Below, piece by piece: positions 11,510-23,194 of a stretch of DNA of 64,000 bases. The stretch covers positions 3,968,001 to 4,032,000 of the forward strand of contig CP075494.1 of the NCBI GenBank assembly GCA_021613535.1. The letters are read 5' to 3'. The number at the start of each line of letters is the position of its first letter. Position 1 is the first letter of the stretch. A program made the position numbers and the translations under genes. The DNA comes from Adineta vaga. Its lineage: Eukaryota; Rotifera. The notes below the pieces were generated by a model, which was given only the letters and a program-made list of their open reading frames with translations, had not been told where the DNA came from and made no database searches.

Positions 11510-12185
11510 ATGGCTTTTAATGATGGTAAACATGTTATGTTCTCTTATAGTTGGAAAAATCAAAAGTTGGTATCTCACTTGTATGATATATTAACAGCTG
11601 AGAATATTCCAGTTTGGTGTGATATATACGGAGGCGTGAAAGATAATCTATATAAGAAGTATGTATTTTTGTCTAGAATATTCAAATTTTTTCAAAAGTT
11701 ATAAGTTCGTTATTGTTCTGTTTAGTATGGCAGAAGCAGTAGAAAATGCGGCAATTATATGTTGTTTTATGTCACCAGAATATCAAGAATCTGAGAACTG
11801 TCAACTTGAACTGACGTATGCTGCAAGACAACATAAACATATCATTGCATGTTTAGTTGCCGATACTAAAGATTGGAAACCATCCGATTGGCTAGGATTG
11901 ATAACATCAAGACTCTTATATATTCGTTTTAAACCTAATTCAGAAGAAAATATTTGTCTCAAAGGACAAGAACTAGTTAATCGAATAAAATCACATTTAA
12001 CATCTTCTCAGCCAAACTGTTCTCAAGGCATGGAAGAGAATATCGTCATGGTGTGTGAAGGTGAAGCTGATAAAAGTGTGAAACATGTTCAATCACATAA
12101 ATCTTACTTGCCCGCACGCGCTCATCCTCATCCTCACCACGCTAAACGACATGCTCATCCTCACGGTCATCATCATCCACATTGA
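11510..12185 (+). CDS. TIR-domain protein with His-rich tail
   Basis: Two exons: 11510-11658 and 11726-12185 (67-bp intron), 202 residues. Residues 5-140 form a TIR domain of the cytoplasmic type seen in bdelloids: HVMFSYSWKNQ (box 1), PVWCDIYGG, then SMAEAVENA-like NMAEAVENAAIICCFMSPEY and the NCQLELTYA helix. TIR domains mediate homotypic signalling, and some cleave NAD; a glutamate that could be catalytic lies in the NCQLELTY region, but enzymatic activity is only a possibility. The last 30 residues are HPHPHH-type repeats encoded by CATCCTCATCCTCACC DNA that closely resembles the right arm of the dispersed hairpin repeats. No ARM or LRR partner domain is encoded in frame upstream. The start is the first ATG after an in-frame stop. 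Confidence 0.8.
12110..12182. repeat. Hairpin-repeat arm inside TIR coding sequence
   Basis: GCACGCGCTCATCCTCATCC and the following CTCACCACGC are CA/CT-rich like the right arms of the intergenic hairpins (compare CACCCTCATCCTCATTATT at about 52186). Here the sequence is translated as an Arg/His/Pro-rich tail. Confidence 0.5.
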
Positions 12186-12800
12186 TCTTAATACATTATT
12201 AACTATATCTTTATTCCTCTTGTGCATTTTGTTTAATATATCACTGTTATTTTTCTGCTTCTTATTTTTTACTATTCACGATTACAATCTAATCTTGTAC
12301 TTATCTGTATCGTTCTATCGGAATTATCGAGTTATTTCGAATGGATCAGGAGGTAAGTAAAAGAATCTTTTCTTCTATAATACTCACACCCAATTCAAAA
12401 ACTATTTGAGAATCAGCATATGACAGCGTAGAAAAATCTCAATATCAGTATTCTCCCATCATAATTTTCGATGTGAGAAAAAGGAAGTAAAAAGAATAAA
12501 AAAGTTTTTTTTTGCTGATGTATTTATGTATATAAGATAAATGTGTCATTCACAGGTTGAGATTAAGCTATTATTATCTTCTAAAGCTAATTCGTGATCG
12601 AATACAAGTCAATTATTTTTCTTTTATAAATTTCTATTTATTGAATTGAATAAAAGCCAAAATGAAATATGAACAGATCAATTTTTTTTCGACTCGATGT
12701 TTGTCAACTAAAAAAGAACGGTAATTTCTAGTGCAACGAAAAGAAAAGCATTCTATTAAACAATTATTTCCATTTAAAATAAATGTATTCACTCAAACGT
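12186..12800. other. Intergenic; diverged copy of a 5' region
   Basis: The stretch 12410-12560 resembles 2098-2320 (shared words: ATATGAC, TAGAAAAA, ATCATAATTTTCGA, ATGTATATAAGA), so it looks like a decayed duplicate of the UAS/F-box upstream region. No coding exon follows it on the plus strand. Confidence 0.4.
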
Positions 12801-13652
12801 TCAACTGTAAAGTTTTTCTATCATTGAATCGTCTGCTGTTGGTACGTGAAAACACAATAAACGAAGATATTCATTCGAATCACCTTGAACCTTTTTTAAA
12901 ATATTATGTAAAACAATTTTGAAGTCTATCGATTTAATATGATCCACCCTGATGTATTCAGGATGAGTGAATAACAGGAAAAGAAAATCGAAATCTTTCA
13001 TATCATTCATATTCTCTAAATAAGCTTTTTTTATTTGACTGGTCTGATCATAATTCTACGAAAGATATTCAATTCGGCCATATAGAATTTCCAAATGATA
13101 AATTTGTGTTACAGACACAATATATTTGATATTCACTTTATAGAATTTATTACAGCCTTCAGAATAAACCACATAATTAAATAGCATATGAAATACAACG
13201 AATACGTAAGGTTCTTAGATAGGTATTAAAGATATTCCATCAACAGGACTTTGTTGTTGGTGGTTAGCTCTGGATAATAAGAATGGTTGATTTTTCGCAT
13301 GTACATCAAATCTGTACGACTTTAGACCTGGTAAAACAAGTACTTGCTGATATGTATCCGTTAGATTTTCGTCATTATTCAATACATCAATTTCGATGGT
13401 TAAAGAGTGAAGACGAGGTAAGCAAGTTGATTTACTGGGAAATAATTTGAGTACATCTACTCGGTCCAGTTGCATATAAAGTGATTCGAGGCAACTGAAA
13501 GTTAAATCCATAGTATACCGCGAGAAGAAATTGTTTGTATAGTTATAGAATTCGAATAAGAAAATCTTACCTCGTGATTTCTTTATTTTCTCTTCTAATA
13601 TTTGATTAGGAGTTGATTTTCGTTTATTTTCTTTCAATTTCATTGTCTTCAT
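12801..13652 (-). pseudogene. F-box/LRR C-terminal relic
   Basis: On the minus strand, 13652-13215 is open and reads SCLESLYMQLDRVDVLKLFP, CLPRLHSLTIEIDVL and LVLPGLKSYRFDVHAKN, the LRR-like pattern of bdelloid F-box proteins. After about 200 bp with stops, 13010-12801 resumes with ILKKVQGDSNEYLRLLCFHV, which is the usual C-terminal motif of the same family. The F-box itself is missing and the two pieces are separated by stops, so this is a broken copy. A possible GTAAGA donor at 13570 does not join in frame to the CAG at 13496-13495. Confidence 0.55.
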
Positions 13653-13806
13653 GTCGATTAATCAATACATACAGACTTTTTGTCAAATAAAAAGAAAAGA
13701 AAAGATATCGTTCACCAGTATAAATAGAGAATGAATAAAAATTATCTACTTAGGTCGAAGTTCAATGATATAAAGAATAGAAAAATGATCAATAAGATTA
13801 TTTATT

Positions 13807-14905
13807 TCATATCTTGAAGATATAAATTAAAATATTGATTAATTCACACCCATATCTTAGAAATAGCATCAGCATCAACCAAAACCAGAAGACGCAACAA
13901 TGAGAACAATCGACAGCAATATTACTAAGTGTCGAACGGTAGACAATTCGATTGTGCTCGGATTGAATTGGACGAAAATCTCTATGTAAAACATTCATTG
14001 ATAATGCTTGAAATTCATCGTATGAAAATTGAATGTAATTGTTAAATACTGTCCCTTTATATAAAGAAAAACAAAATTGAGGATGAGTTAATCAACAGAA
14101 AGTTCTGCTTACAAATAATTCCTTCTGTACAAGGTGGTGTCGTTAATGAACCACTGTATCTCCAAAAATCTTGAAAATTATTTTCAGTTTCTATTAGTTC
14201 CATCAGATTTCCCATAAATTGTATTTGTGTACCTTCACGAATCAATCTAACTGCACTATCGACATATGAACGCCATGCACTTGAATCTTCATCCGACGAT
14301 ATGACAATCATAAATGCCAAAACGGCTGTTTGTTTTGTTATTTCATTTGTAAACACAAAATGTGCTTCTCCAGCACTATGTAAATGATTAATTGTATGTT
14401 CAGAACCCTCCAATGGCGAAGCACCCCTGAAAAAAGACAGAACATTTATGAAGCTTCACATTCTCACCAGATAAAAACGAACCAATGTAGATGAAAATTT
14501 GTAAATCGAAAAATTCCGGGTAGACCACCACCAGTAAGTTGTGGAATAATACTTGGTGAGGTTTCAATTGGTAACTCGCCGACAATTGTATGTCCATTAT
14601 TTTTTAAATTAAAAAGAAGATAACTATTAAAATTTGATGAGAATAAAAAGGGTGGAAATTTCTTGTGCACAACATTGAAATAATCTAAATTAATTGGTGA
14701 TTGATACAAACCACCACATTCGGGAAATGTTTGAGACCATGTTAAAGGGCCTACAGATATGTAAGAGAGAATATGTAGAACTATTTATTTTGTGAAGAAA
14801 CTAACCATGATCGTCATAATTCCAATAATGACCGGCACCAGCAAAAGTTTTATAGACAAAATTAAAAGATAAAACAAATAACAAATATGTTTTTATTTGC
14901 AACAT
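13807..14905 (-). CDS. Alpha-carbonic anhydrase, secreted or membrane-anchored
   Basis: Four exons read on the minus strand: 14905-14806, 14750-14483, 14426-14113, 14054-13807; 309 residues. A signal peptide (TYLLFVLSFNFVYKTFAGAG) precedes HYWNYDDHG. The zinc ligands are visible as NFHLHW (two His) and GEAHFVF (third His). NNGHT supplies the proton-shuttle His, and SLTTPPCTEG holds the active-site Thr. It would catalyse reversible CO2 hydration outside the cell or in the secretory pathway. The C-terminal 30 residues are strongly hydrophobic (VFWFWLMLMLFL), suggesting a membrane anchor as in CA IV/XII-type enzymes. Intron 2 uses a GTTCGT donor. A TATATATAAG box lies near 14963-14972, about 60 bp upstream of the ATG. 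All catalytic residues are present, so it is probably active. Confidence 0.88.
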
Positions 14906-15388
14906 AATTTTATTGTTTTCTTCATGAATCTTTGTGTATGTGGCATAATCATTCTTTTTCGCTTATATATACAAGAACAGTATCGAACGAAAAGAGAGAA
15001 AGAGAGAGAAATGCATCGATAGACCGGAATGAATTAACCGCTTGAATACCGCTGTCTGCTGACTGGAGACAAACAGAACAAAGAAATAATTTTCGGTCTT
15101 TCGTGTCGACAGACATATGACGTAAGCAGAGCTAACATAGAGAATCATTCATATATAATTACAGTTCAGGTGTGTTGGTAAGAACAAAAAAGGAGAATCG
15201 AGAAAGATTCAACGACTTGCAGTGTATACTCTTGTTATGTTTTTCAATAGGTAACTTTTTATTGAAGAGAAAAGTCCGCTACTTAGAAAGAACACAAAAC
15301 ATATCAGTATAGGTGCTGGATATGAATGTGAATGAAGAAGAAAGTTTCACATCCACGCTCTCAAACAAGAAATTCAATAATAGAATAT
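14906..15388. other. Gap between the two carbonic anhydrase genes
   Basis: Contains the likely core promoter of the downstream-facing enzyme near 14963-14972 and the hairpin repeat at 15311-15368. No ORF with family features was seen. Confidence 0.45.
15311..15368. repeat. Dispersed hairpin repeat, degenerate
   Basis: AGGTGCTGGATATGAATGTG on the left, TTTCACATCCACGCTCTCAA on the right. It sits 21 bp past the 3' end of the minus-strand carbonic anhydrase gene at 15389-16207. Confidence 0.5.
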
Positions 15389-16207
15389 TTAGTCGAAATA
15401 ATTTTTAAAAATTGTTCGATTATTTATTGGTTGAACTGGTCGATAAACTTTTTTCATGATATTTTGTCGAAGTTGATTTAAACTTTCTTCTGCAATTGGA
15501 ATTTTATCTATGAAGATTGTCCATATGACATTTTCAGTACAAGGTGGTGTTGTTAAACTACCCGTATAACGAAAAAATTCTCTCTCGTTTGCTTTCATCA
15601 ATTGACTTAAATTAAATGCACAATTCATAGTATCATTGATGTTAAGCAATTGACTTGCAGCATCGGTATATTTTTCCCAATCAGTGTTTTCATCTTCCCA
15701 TTGATCGGCAATAGTAAAAAGAAATGCAAAAACAGCTAATTGTCCATTTTGATGATTTTTAAAAACAAAATGTGCTTCAGCGGGACAACGTTCTCCATCA
15801 ATTTCATGTTCTGATCCATGATGATCATTTCTTCCCCAATGTAAATGAAAATTAACAAAATAAAACTTTCCAACTAAACCACCACCAGTAAACCATAAAT
15901 CACTTTCGCTCTGTCCATAAGTATGTTCAGTTAATGTAACAGCAACTTGATGACCATTATTAGTCAGTGTAAATAATTCATCGGAATGATATTTTGGAGA
16001 AAAGACGAATAATGGATATGATTCGAGTACAGTATCAATTGAATTTATATCGATTGGAGATTGACACAATCCAGCAGCGGAAGGAAAATGTTTTGACCAT
16101 TCCGATGGATCATCATAATTCCAATAATCACTAGACTCTTCAACACAAGACATTTCGATAGATAGTAAATATAATGTATCACTGTTGAAAAGAAGTACTT
16201 TACACAA
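15389..16207 (-). CDS. Alpha-carbonic anhydrase, intronless
   Basis: 272 residues in one uninterrupted frame. The fold runs from SDYWNYDDPSEWSKHFP through LCQSPIDI, NNGHQV (proton-shuttle His), VNFHLHWG (two zinc His), PAEAHFVF (third zinc His), SLTTPPCTENVIW (Thr of the active site) and YRPVQPINNR at the C-terminus. All catalytic positions are kept. The most upstream ATG gives a short hydrophobic leader (KVLLFNSDTLYLLSI); an internal ATG 18 codons in (MSCVEESSDYW) would give a cytosolic enzyme, and the choice is open. The adjacent relative has three introns, so this intronless copy may have come from a reverse-transcribed message. No C-terminal anchor. Confidence 0.88.
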   Translation of the reverse strand: MCKVLLFNSDTLYLLSIEMSCVEESSDYWNYDDPSEWSKHFPSAAGLCQSPIDINSIDTVLESYPLFVFSPKYHSDELFTLTNNGHQVAVTLTEHTYGQSESDLWFTGGGLVGKFYFVNFHLHWGRNDHHGSEHEIDGERCPAEAHFVFKNHQNGQLAVFAFLFTIADQWEDENTDWEKYTDAASQLLNINDTMNCAFNLSQLMKANEREFFRYTGSLTTPPCTENVIWTIFIDKIPIAEESLNQLRQNIMKKVYRPVQPINNRTIFKNYFD

Positions 16208-17383
16208 ATAACCTTCGTTGTATCTACATGTATATATGAGTTAATGTTCGTAGAAATTATTGACAATATGGAAGAGAAAAGGTAATGAAAAAAGTACATT
16301 TCTTTTTTTCTTTTCTTTTCTTTTCTTTCCTTTTTGGTTAGTTGTCATTATCGCGCGACTAATAGAACGAGTAACATAGTCGAATAAAAAGAATGACGTG
16401 TTTCTAAACGATTGTCAAGAAAGTAAAAGAAAGAATGATCAACGAATATAGTCAAGTTCTTAGAAATCATTCACATCTTATATATGCGAGTATAGTACGA
16501 CAATCAACTAAGAAGTTAGTAACGAACAAAAACAAAATGATGATAGTATATAGAAATACAGTGTCCTATCGAAAGTAAAAAATAACAAATATTCACTGGA
16601 AAAGTGGGGATGACATAGGTCAGGGTGAACGTTTCAATATCGTCTATATCAACTACATCCTCACCCTCATACACACACACACACACCTTTCTTACTACTT
16701 ATCTAATCAGAGCTGCTAATCTAATCGATTTATAATGATATAAGAATCGATGAATAAAAAAGAACGTTTAAATTAAATATTTGATGTGACTTGGAAAAAA
16801 CTAAGTAACTCCTCTTGATTTTAAATACCCAAGATTAACTGATCTCTACACTCATAAGCAGAAGTTATTTCAATATATCTCAATATTCTTTTCATCGTAA
16901 GTGTACTTATCGAGAAATAAGCTCAACCTGCATAGGGTTTACTTTACTTGCCTGCCTAACTGTATTTATTAAATTTTCTATGAACAAAATCGTAACAAAA
17001 AAAAGCAATTAAATGTATTTACAAACACAACCTGTGCTGTAATTGATTAAATTTTAGACGTTAATTGATATCTCATGGAACTTCATCATCGGAATTCTAC
17101 AATGATTTTTTTTTTGCCATGGATAATAGCCTATTTACGACAGTTGTTTAGTGCACAAAGTGAAATTCAAACGCAAGGGTCACGACGTGGAAACAAGGTA
17201 AACTTATTTATTTCATATACAAAGGCTACTTCTCTCTTTCTAGCCAGCCATACGTGCTACTACGAGAAAAATCATCCGAAGAATGGTATCTCGATGGTAT
17301 ACCTTTAGATCATACTATTGAAACAATAATTTCACTCTATATATGGTTTAAGTTTCTAATCCTAAATTTGTTTTCATTATAAT
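16208..17383. other. Intergenic; pyrimidine tract, hairpin repeat, CA repeat
   Basis: Holds a TTTTC-type pyrimidine tract at about 16297-16331, the hairpin repeat at 16603-16687 ending in a short (CA)n run, and an ORF at 17075-17308 without family features. Confidence 0.4.
16603..16687. repeat. Dispersed hairpin repeat with (CA)n end
   Basis: Left arm GTGGGGATGACATAGGTCAG then GGTGAACG, right arm CTACATCCTCACCCTCATAC followed by ACACACACAC. It lies about 400 bp upstream of the intronless carbonic anhydrase. Confidence 0.5.
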
Positions 17384-18301
17384 TCATTTTATTATCTTTA
17401 ACATAAATAAATAAAAATTACAATGTCGGTGGATGATAAAATTTTTAATAGTATTTCGAATTTCTCGATCAAGTAAAATTAAAACTAATTTTTCAACAGT
17501 TATAGCCAGTGTTATACAGACAATTCCAATTGAATAAAACAATTCAATGCTCGTCAAAATATACACTCCTGTTGGAGTACCAGCAAATATATAAATACCA
17601 AATAAAATCATTATATTTCGTAGTACTTGAAGATCACGCTTTTGTCGTTGTCTCATTGTTTTTCTCTGAATGCATACATTATTGCCACTACGTTTAATTT
17701 GTACATAAATCACTATGTAAATAGTTATAACCGCTACAGTAGGTATTAAATAATAAACTACTATGGTATAACCAACGTGTAACTTCGATCTCATTGGTAC
17801 CCAACATAGAAAGCCTGCACGAAACGAGATGTCTTTTGTTAGAAGTGAAGGTAATGGAAGTAGGAAAACTATTATCCATTTAATTAGAATAAGTTTGAAG
17901 TGTGTTTTGAATGATAACAACCATTGATATTTAATCGATAAAACAGCAAAAAATAATCGAGATATTGATTGCAACAAATATGAATAAACAAAAGCTGCAA
18001 TAGACACATATGTAAAATAGCCTCGCCATCGACATGAAATATCACTTGTATCCCATGTTATAAAAAGGAGATAAATATAATTATTACATTGAACAATAGA
18101 ATAGAAGATCGATGCAACACAAGCATTTGAAATCAACAGATGTATTACTGTATGTAATCGTTTTGTTAATGAAACAGTAATTAATATAATACAACAAATA
18201 ATCATGGCAATTATTCCGAAAGTTAACGATATAGGAATAAGAATATTAGAATGTTCAGAACTACGTAACAGATCCGTCATTGTTACCTTTGACGTATTCA
18301 T
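17384..18301 (-). CDS. Rhodopsin-type GPCR, single exon
   Basis: 305 residues and seven hydrophobic helices; TM1 is near residues 20-45 and TM7 near 262-282. TM3 ends in QSISRLFFAVLSIKYQWL, where the usual Asp-Arg-Tyr is Ser-Arg-Leu. A basic third loop (RKTMRQRQKRDLQVLRN) precedes TM6, which carries an AGTPTGVY stretch. The short C-terminus (DREIRNTIKN) is typical. It belongs to the same broad bdelloid expansion as the other receptors here, but it is distant from them in sequence. The ligand is unknown. Confidence 0.78.
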   Translation of the reverse strand: MNTSKVTMTDLLRSSEHSNILIPISLTFGIIAMIICCIILITVSLTKRLHTVIHLLISNACVASIFYSIVQCNNYIYLLFITWDTSDISCRWRGYFTYVSIAAFVYSYLLQSISRLFFAVLSIKYQWLLSFKTHFKLILIKWIIVFLLPLPSLLTKDISFRAGFLCWVPMRSKLHVGYTIVVYYLIPTVAVITIYIVIYVQIKRSGNNVCIQRKTMRQRQKRDLQVLRNIMILFGIYIFAGTPTGVYILTSIELFYSIGIVCITLAITVEKLVLILLDREIRNTIKNFIIHRHCNFYLFMLKIIK

Positions 18302-18560
18302 CTTTTTAGCTTGTGAATAACTCTTCCGGTTAGTTTTAATTCTTGTCTATGAAAGTAAAACGATTAACAACAATAAACTGTGATAATACGAGCTAAAACA
18401 TAGATGTAGTTTTTATTCAGTATTAAATTACTTTTCATTATTTAGCATCACAATATCCGTGACATTTTTTCTTTACACGATTTTTATTTATTCTTATTTA
18501 AAACATGACAGATATTGTTGTTATATTTGAAGAGTAGAGAAAGAAATATCGATATATAAG

Positions 18561-20632
<2,072 letters not shown>

Positions 20633-21025
20633 TTAAAACAATAAACTACTACTGTTACTACTAGAAGAAGAAGAAGAAGAAGAAGAAAGTAAAGAATGAA
20701 TTTTCATTGATGACTATGATAGAGGCTCATAGTAACATAAGTACTACACGATTGGTTATAAATGACTAGGCAAGTATAGATGTCATTGAAAGTGGACATT
20801 ATTGTCATATATGTACACCCACTCCCCACTTCATTTGACGTATTTGATAGTTATCATAAAATGATAATATATTCATAAGTACGATATAGGGGATTTATAA
20901 TATGGAAATAATATGATTAAATGCAAATAATAGTTTAATGCCATATTAATTTATTCCAATACTCACTACTGAATGTATATGCGATTCATTTAAACGGGTG
21001 TTTTATTCAGTTTGGCATCAAAACT
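20633..21025. other. Intergenic between divergent genes
   Basis: A (GAA)n run at about 20668-20690 lies in the likely 5' UTR of the glucosidase. A GGTTATAAAT word at about 20754-20763 could be its TATA element read on the minus strand. A half hairpin-repeat arm (TACACCCACTCCCCACTTC) is at 20813-20831. Confidence 0.35.
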
Positions 21026-21721
21026 ATGAAGGTCAATTCAGTTTTTATTCTTAGTAAGTCTTTATACTATGCAATTCACTGTAAATCTAAGAAACTACTA
21101 TACACAAAGATGTGAATATGTAGTTAAATAAGGATAAATTAGAGCAAGAATTAGTTTTGTCTTCAGTCATACTCTCACCTATACATTAGGATCAGTTCTT
21201 ATGAAAATAATTCTTTTGTTTGTTAAGCTATCTGCTTCTGCTTAAACATTTGGTGCTTGCACGTTTCTGCGCAAGGTCAAAACGTTTGTATGGGTTCACC
21301 TATCCCTGAAGGATATGTCATTACACGATTGAATCCGAATGGTTGTGGCTTATATAATGTGCAACAATACATTGAACCAGTCAGAAATGGAATGGAAATT
21401 TGTCTTGGATCTCCTCTTCCGACGGGATATGTCATTGTGCGATTAAATAAAAATGGTTGTGGAGGAATGGGACAATACATTGAATTACCACGTGATGGAA
21501 TGGAAATATGTCTCGGATCTCCTCTTCCGACAGGATATGTCATTGTGCGATTAAATGCAAATGGATGTGGTGGAATGGGAAGATACATCGAAAAACCACG
21601 TAACGGAATGCAAATCTGTCTTGGTTCTCCTGTTCCACCCGGATATGCTGTTACTCGTGTTATTCCAAATGGTTGTGGTGGTGTTGGTCAATATATTGAA
21701 CTTCTTCCCACTGGACGATAA
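21026..21721 (+). CDS. Secreted protein of four ~38-residue Cys repeats
   Basis: Two exons: 21026-21053 and 21228-21721, 173 residues. Joining them in frame gives a clear signal peptide (VFILTICFCLNIWCLHVSAQ), which is why this start was chosen. The mature protein is four tandem repeats with the core ICLGSPLPTGYVIVRLN, then NGCGG, then GQYIE-P-R-G. Each repeat has two cysteines, probably one disulfide per unit. Repeats 2 and 3 are almost identical in DNA as well, implying recent expansion or conversion; repeats 1 and 4 are more diverged. I do not recognise a named family. The CxGSPxPxGYV...CGG pattern recalls short extracellular modules of bacteria, but that is a weak memory. The location would be extracellular. 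Confidence 0.7.
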
Positions 21722-22089
21722 AATCATCAACTTAGTCCATTGATAATAAATAAAAAAAATTTATCGGAGGGTCTCCTTTACTGCAAAAAATACGACTTCA
21801 ACTTTCTTGAAAACTAGGCTGTGTATGTGCATACCAGTTAGAGATTATACTCGTACGTTCTTCATAACATACAAACATAATTTCAAAAAAAAATTAAAAC
21901 ATTAGTCGCTTGAATAATCACTTCTTTTCAAATATAACTGACCACCAAAAGTTTTCCGCTCTTTTTTAAATTCGAATAAGAATGTTTAGCTTCATCCATT
22001 TTACACTTTATTGAATGAGTCAAAACGATTAGAGAAAAACAACTTCAAAGAAAAATATCAGATAAAACTATGTCCATCGACTGTTCCTC
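21722..22089. other. Intergenic, nothing recognised
   Basis: Gap between two convergent genes. An AATAAATAAA polyadenylation-type signal follows the repeat protein at about 21746-21756. Confidence 0.4.
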
Positions 22090-23194
22090 TCACCGATACC
22101 CTAAATCAGGTACTACTGGATTTTTCTGACATCGTAGTTTCATTATTATTTGTTTCAGTTTTGGGGTAATAAAAACAAGTACTATACTAAGAGTTAGCAT
22201 CGTTATTCCCGGAACCATCCATTGAATTCGGTACATGTAATAATCACCTGATACATTTGGGTTGAAGTATGCTATGAAAGCTAAACATACATTCGGTAAT
22301 CCTGCTAAAGCAAGAGTGCTCATAGTAATTAGAATGCGACGTGTAATGATGTAATCACGTCGCGCTCTCTGTCCTTGATGTGTTTGTAACAATTGCAGAT
22401 TTGTATGTCGTATAAAATACATTAAGCGAATATAGATTATAGTCATGTATGTAAGAGGTAGTACATATATATTCAGAACTACATACCAAAGATCAAAAAA
22501 TTTCTCATAACGAATACCACAGTAATAATCTAATTCGTAGAATGAATAGAACAATTCTCGCCAAATATATGATGGTAGAAGAAAGAGGAAGCACATAATC
22601 CACTGTAATACGATGCAAATCAAATTGAATGTAAATGACTAAAACAGGTATAAGATAATTCTTTTTGAACTGTAGATCAACATAATACTTTTTCAGGAAC
22701 ATTTAGATATGCACTGAATCTTCTATTCAAGTTCATCTTCGAGTATGATGTTAAACTAAAGTAACTCATGTACCGATGAGCTATGTGTCTTGATAACTAT
22801 ATACAAGACATATTTTTGATATACGTACTTGAAAAAATATTCGTTTTGGATATAGTACTCTTGTTAATCGATAGATTGCTTGAAGAACAAAGCTCAAATA
22901 GCAACAGCCGAATCGTTCATAAATGAGAAATCCTTGAAATTGACATTTAGTTAATTCGTCGCCAGTCAGCACAGCCATGCCAAATAAATCTCCCTTGAGA
23001 ACATTGACGTTTGTTGATAGAAAGACGATAGAAAATGTAAGTATACCCACATATGTATTAATTGGCAGGAGAATTGCAGCAGTTCGCTCATGGCGTAAAT
23101 GAATGGATAAAATGATAATAATAGGAAGGGTAATTAATACCGTAAGACTAGTACTTGTTACAGAAACAATTGTAAAAGCAATACTTGATAACAT
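22090..23194 (-). CDS. Rhodopsin-type GPCR, two exons
   Basis: Exons 23194-22829 and 22638-22090 (190-bp intron, phase 0), 304 residues. TM1-TM3 are in exon 1, ending in LQAIYRLTRVLYPKRIFFQ; the arginine of the usual motif is kept in a Tyr-Arg-Leu context. Exon 2 opens with SFTFNLICIVLQWIMCFLFL as TM4. The third loop has RARRDYIITRRI before TM6 (STLALAGLPN). The junction was chosen because the GTACGT donor and TTTTAG acceptor restore a continuous TM3-loop-TM4 region. The ligand is unknown. Confidence 0.75.

Noticed and set aside
13494-13570. Apparent intron (GTAAGA...TTTCAG) inside the minus-strand F-box relic
   Set aside because: Splicing it shifts the frame, whereas the unspliced frame stays open; the signals are probably inherited from a formerly functional gene.
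16668-16687. Direct (CA)n array considered as a telomere-like or CRISPR-like repeat
   Set aside because: It is a short dinucleotide run at the end of a hairpin repeat; there are no spacers and no regular unit.
17075-17308. Possible two-exon gene (intron GTAAAC...TTTCTAG) with a second exon reading EEWYLDGIPLDHTIETII
   Set aside because: The two parts do not join in one frame and no domain was recognised.
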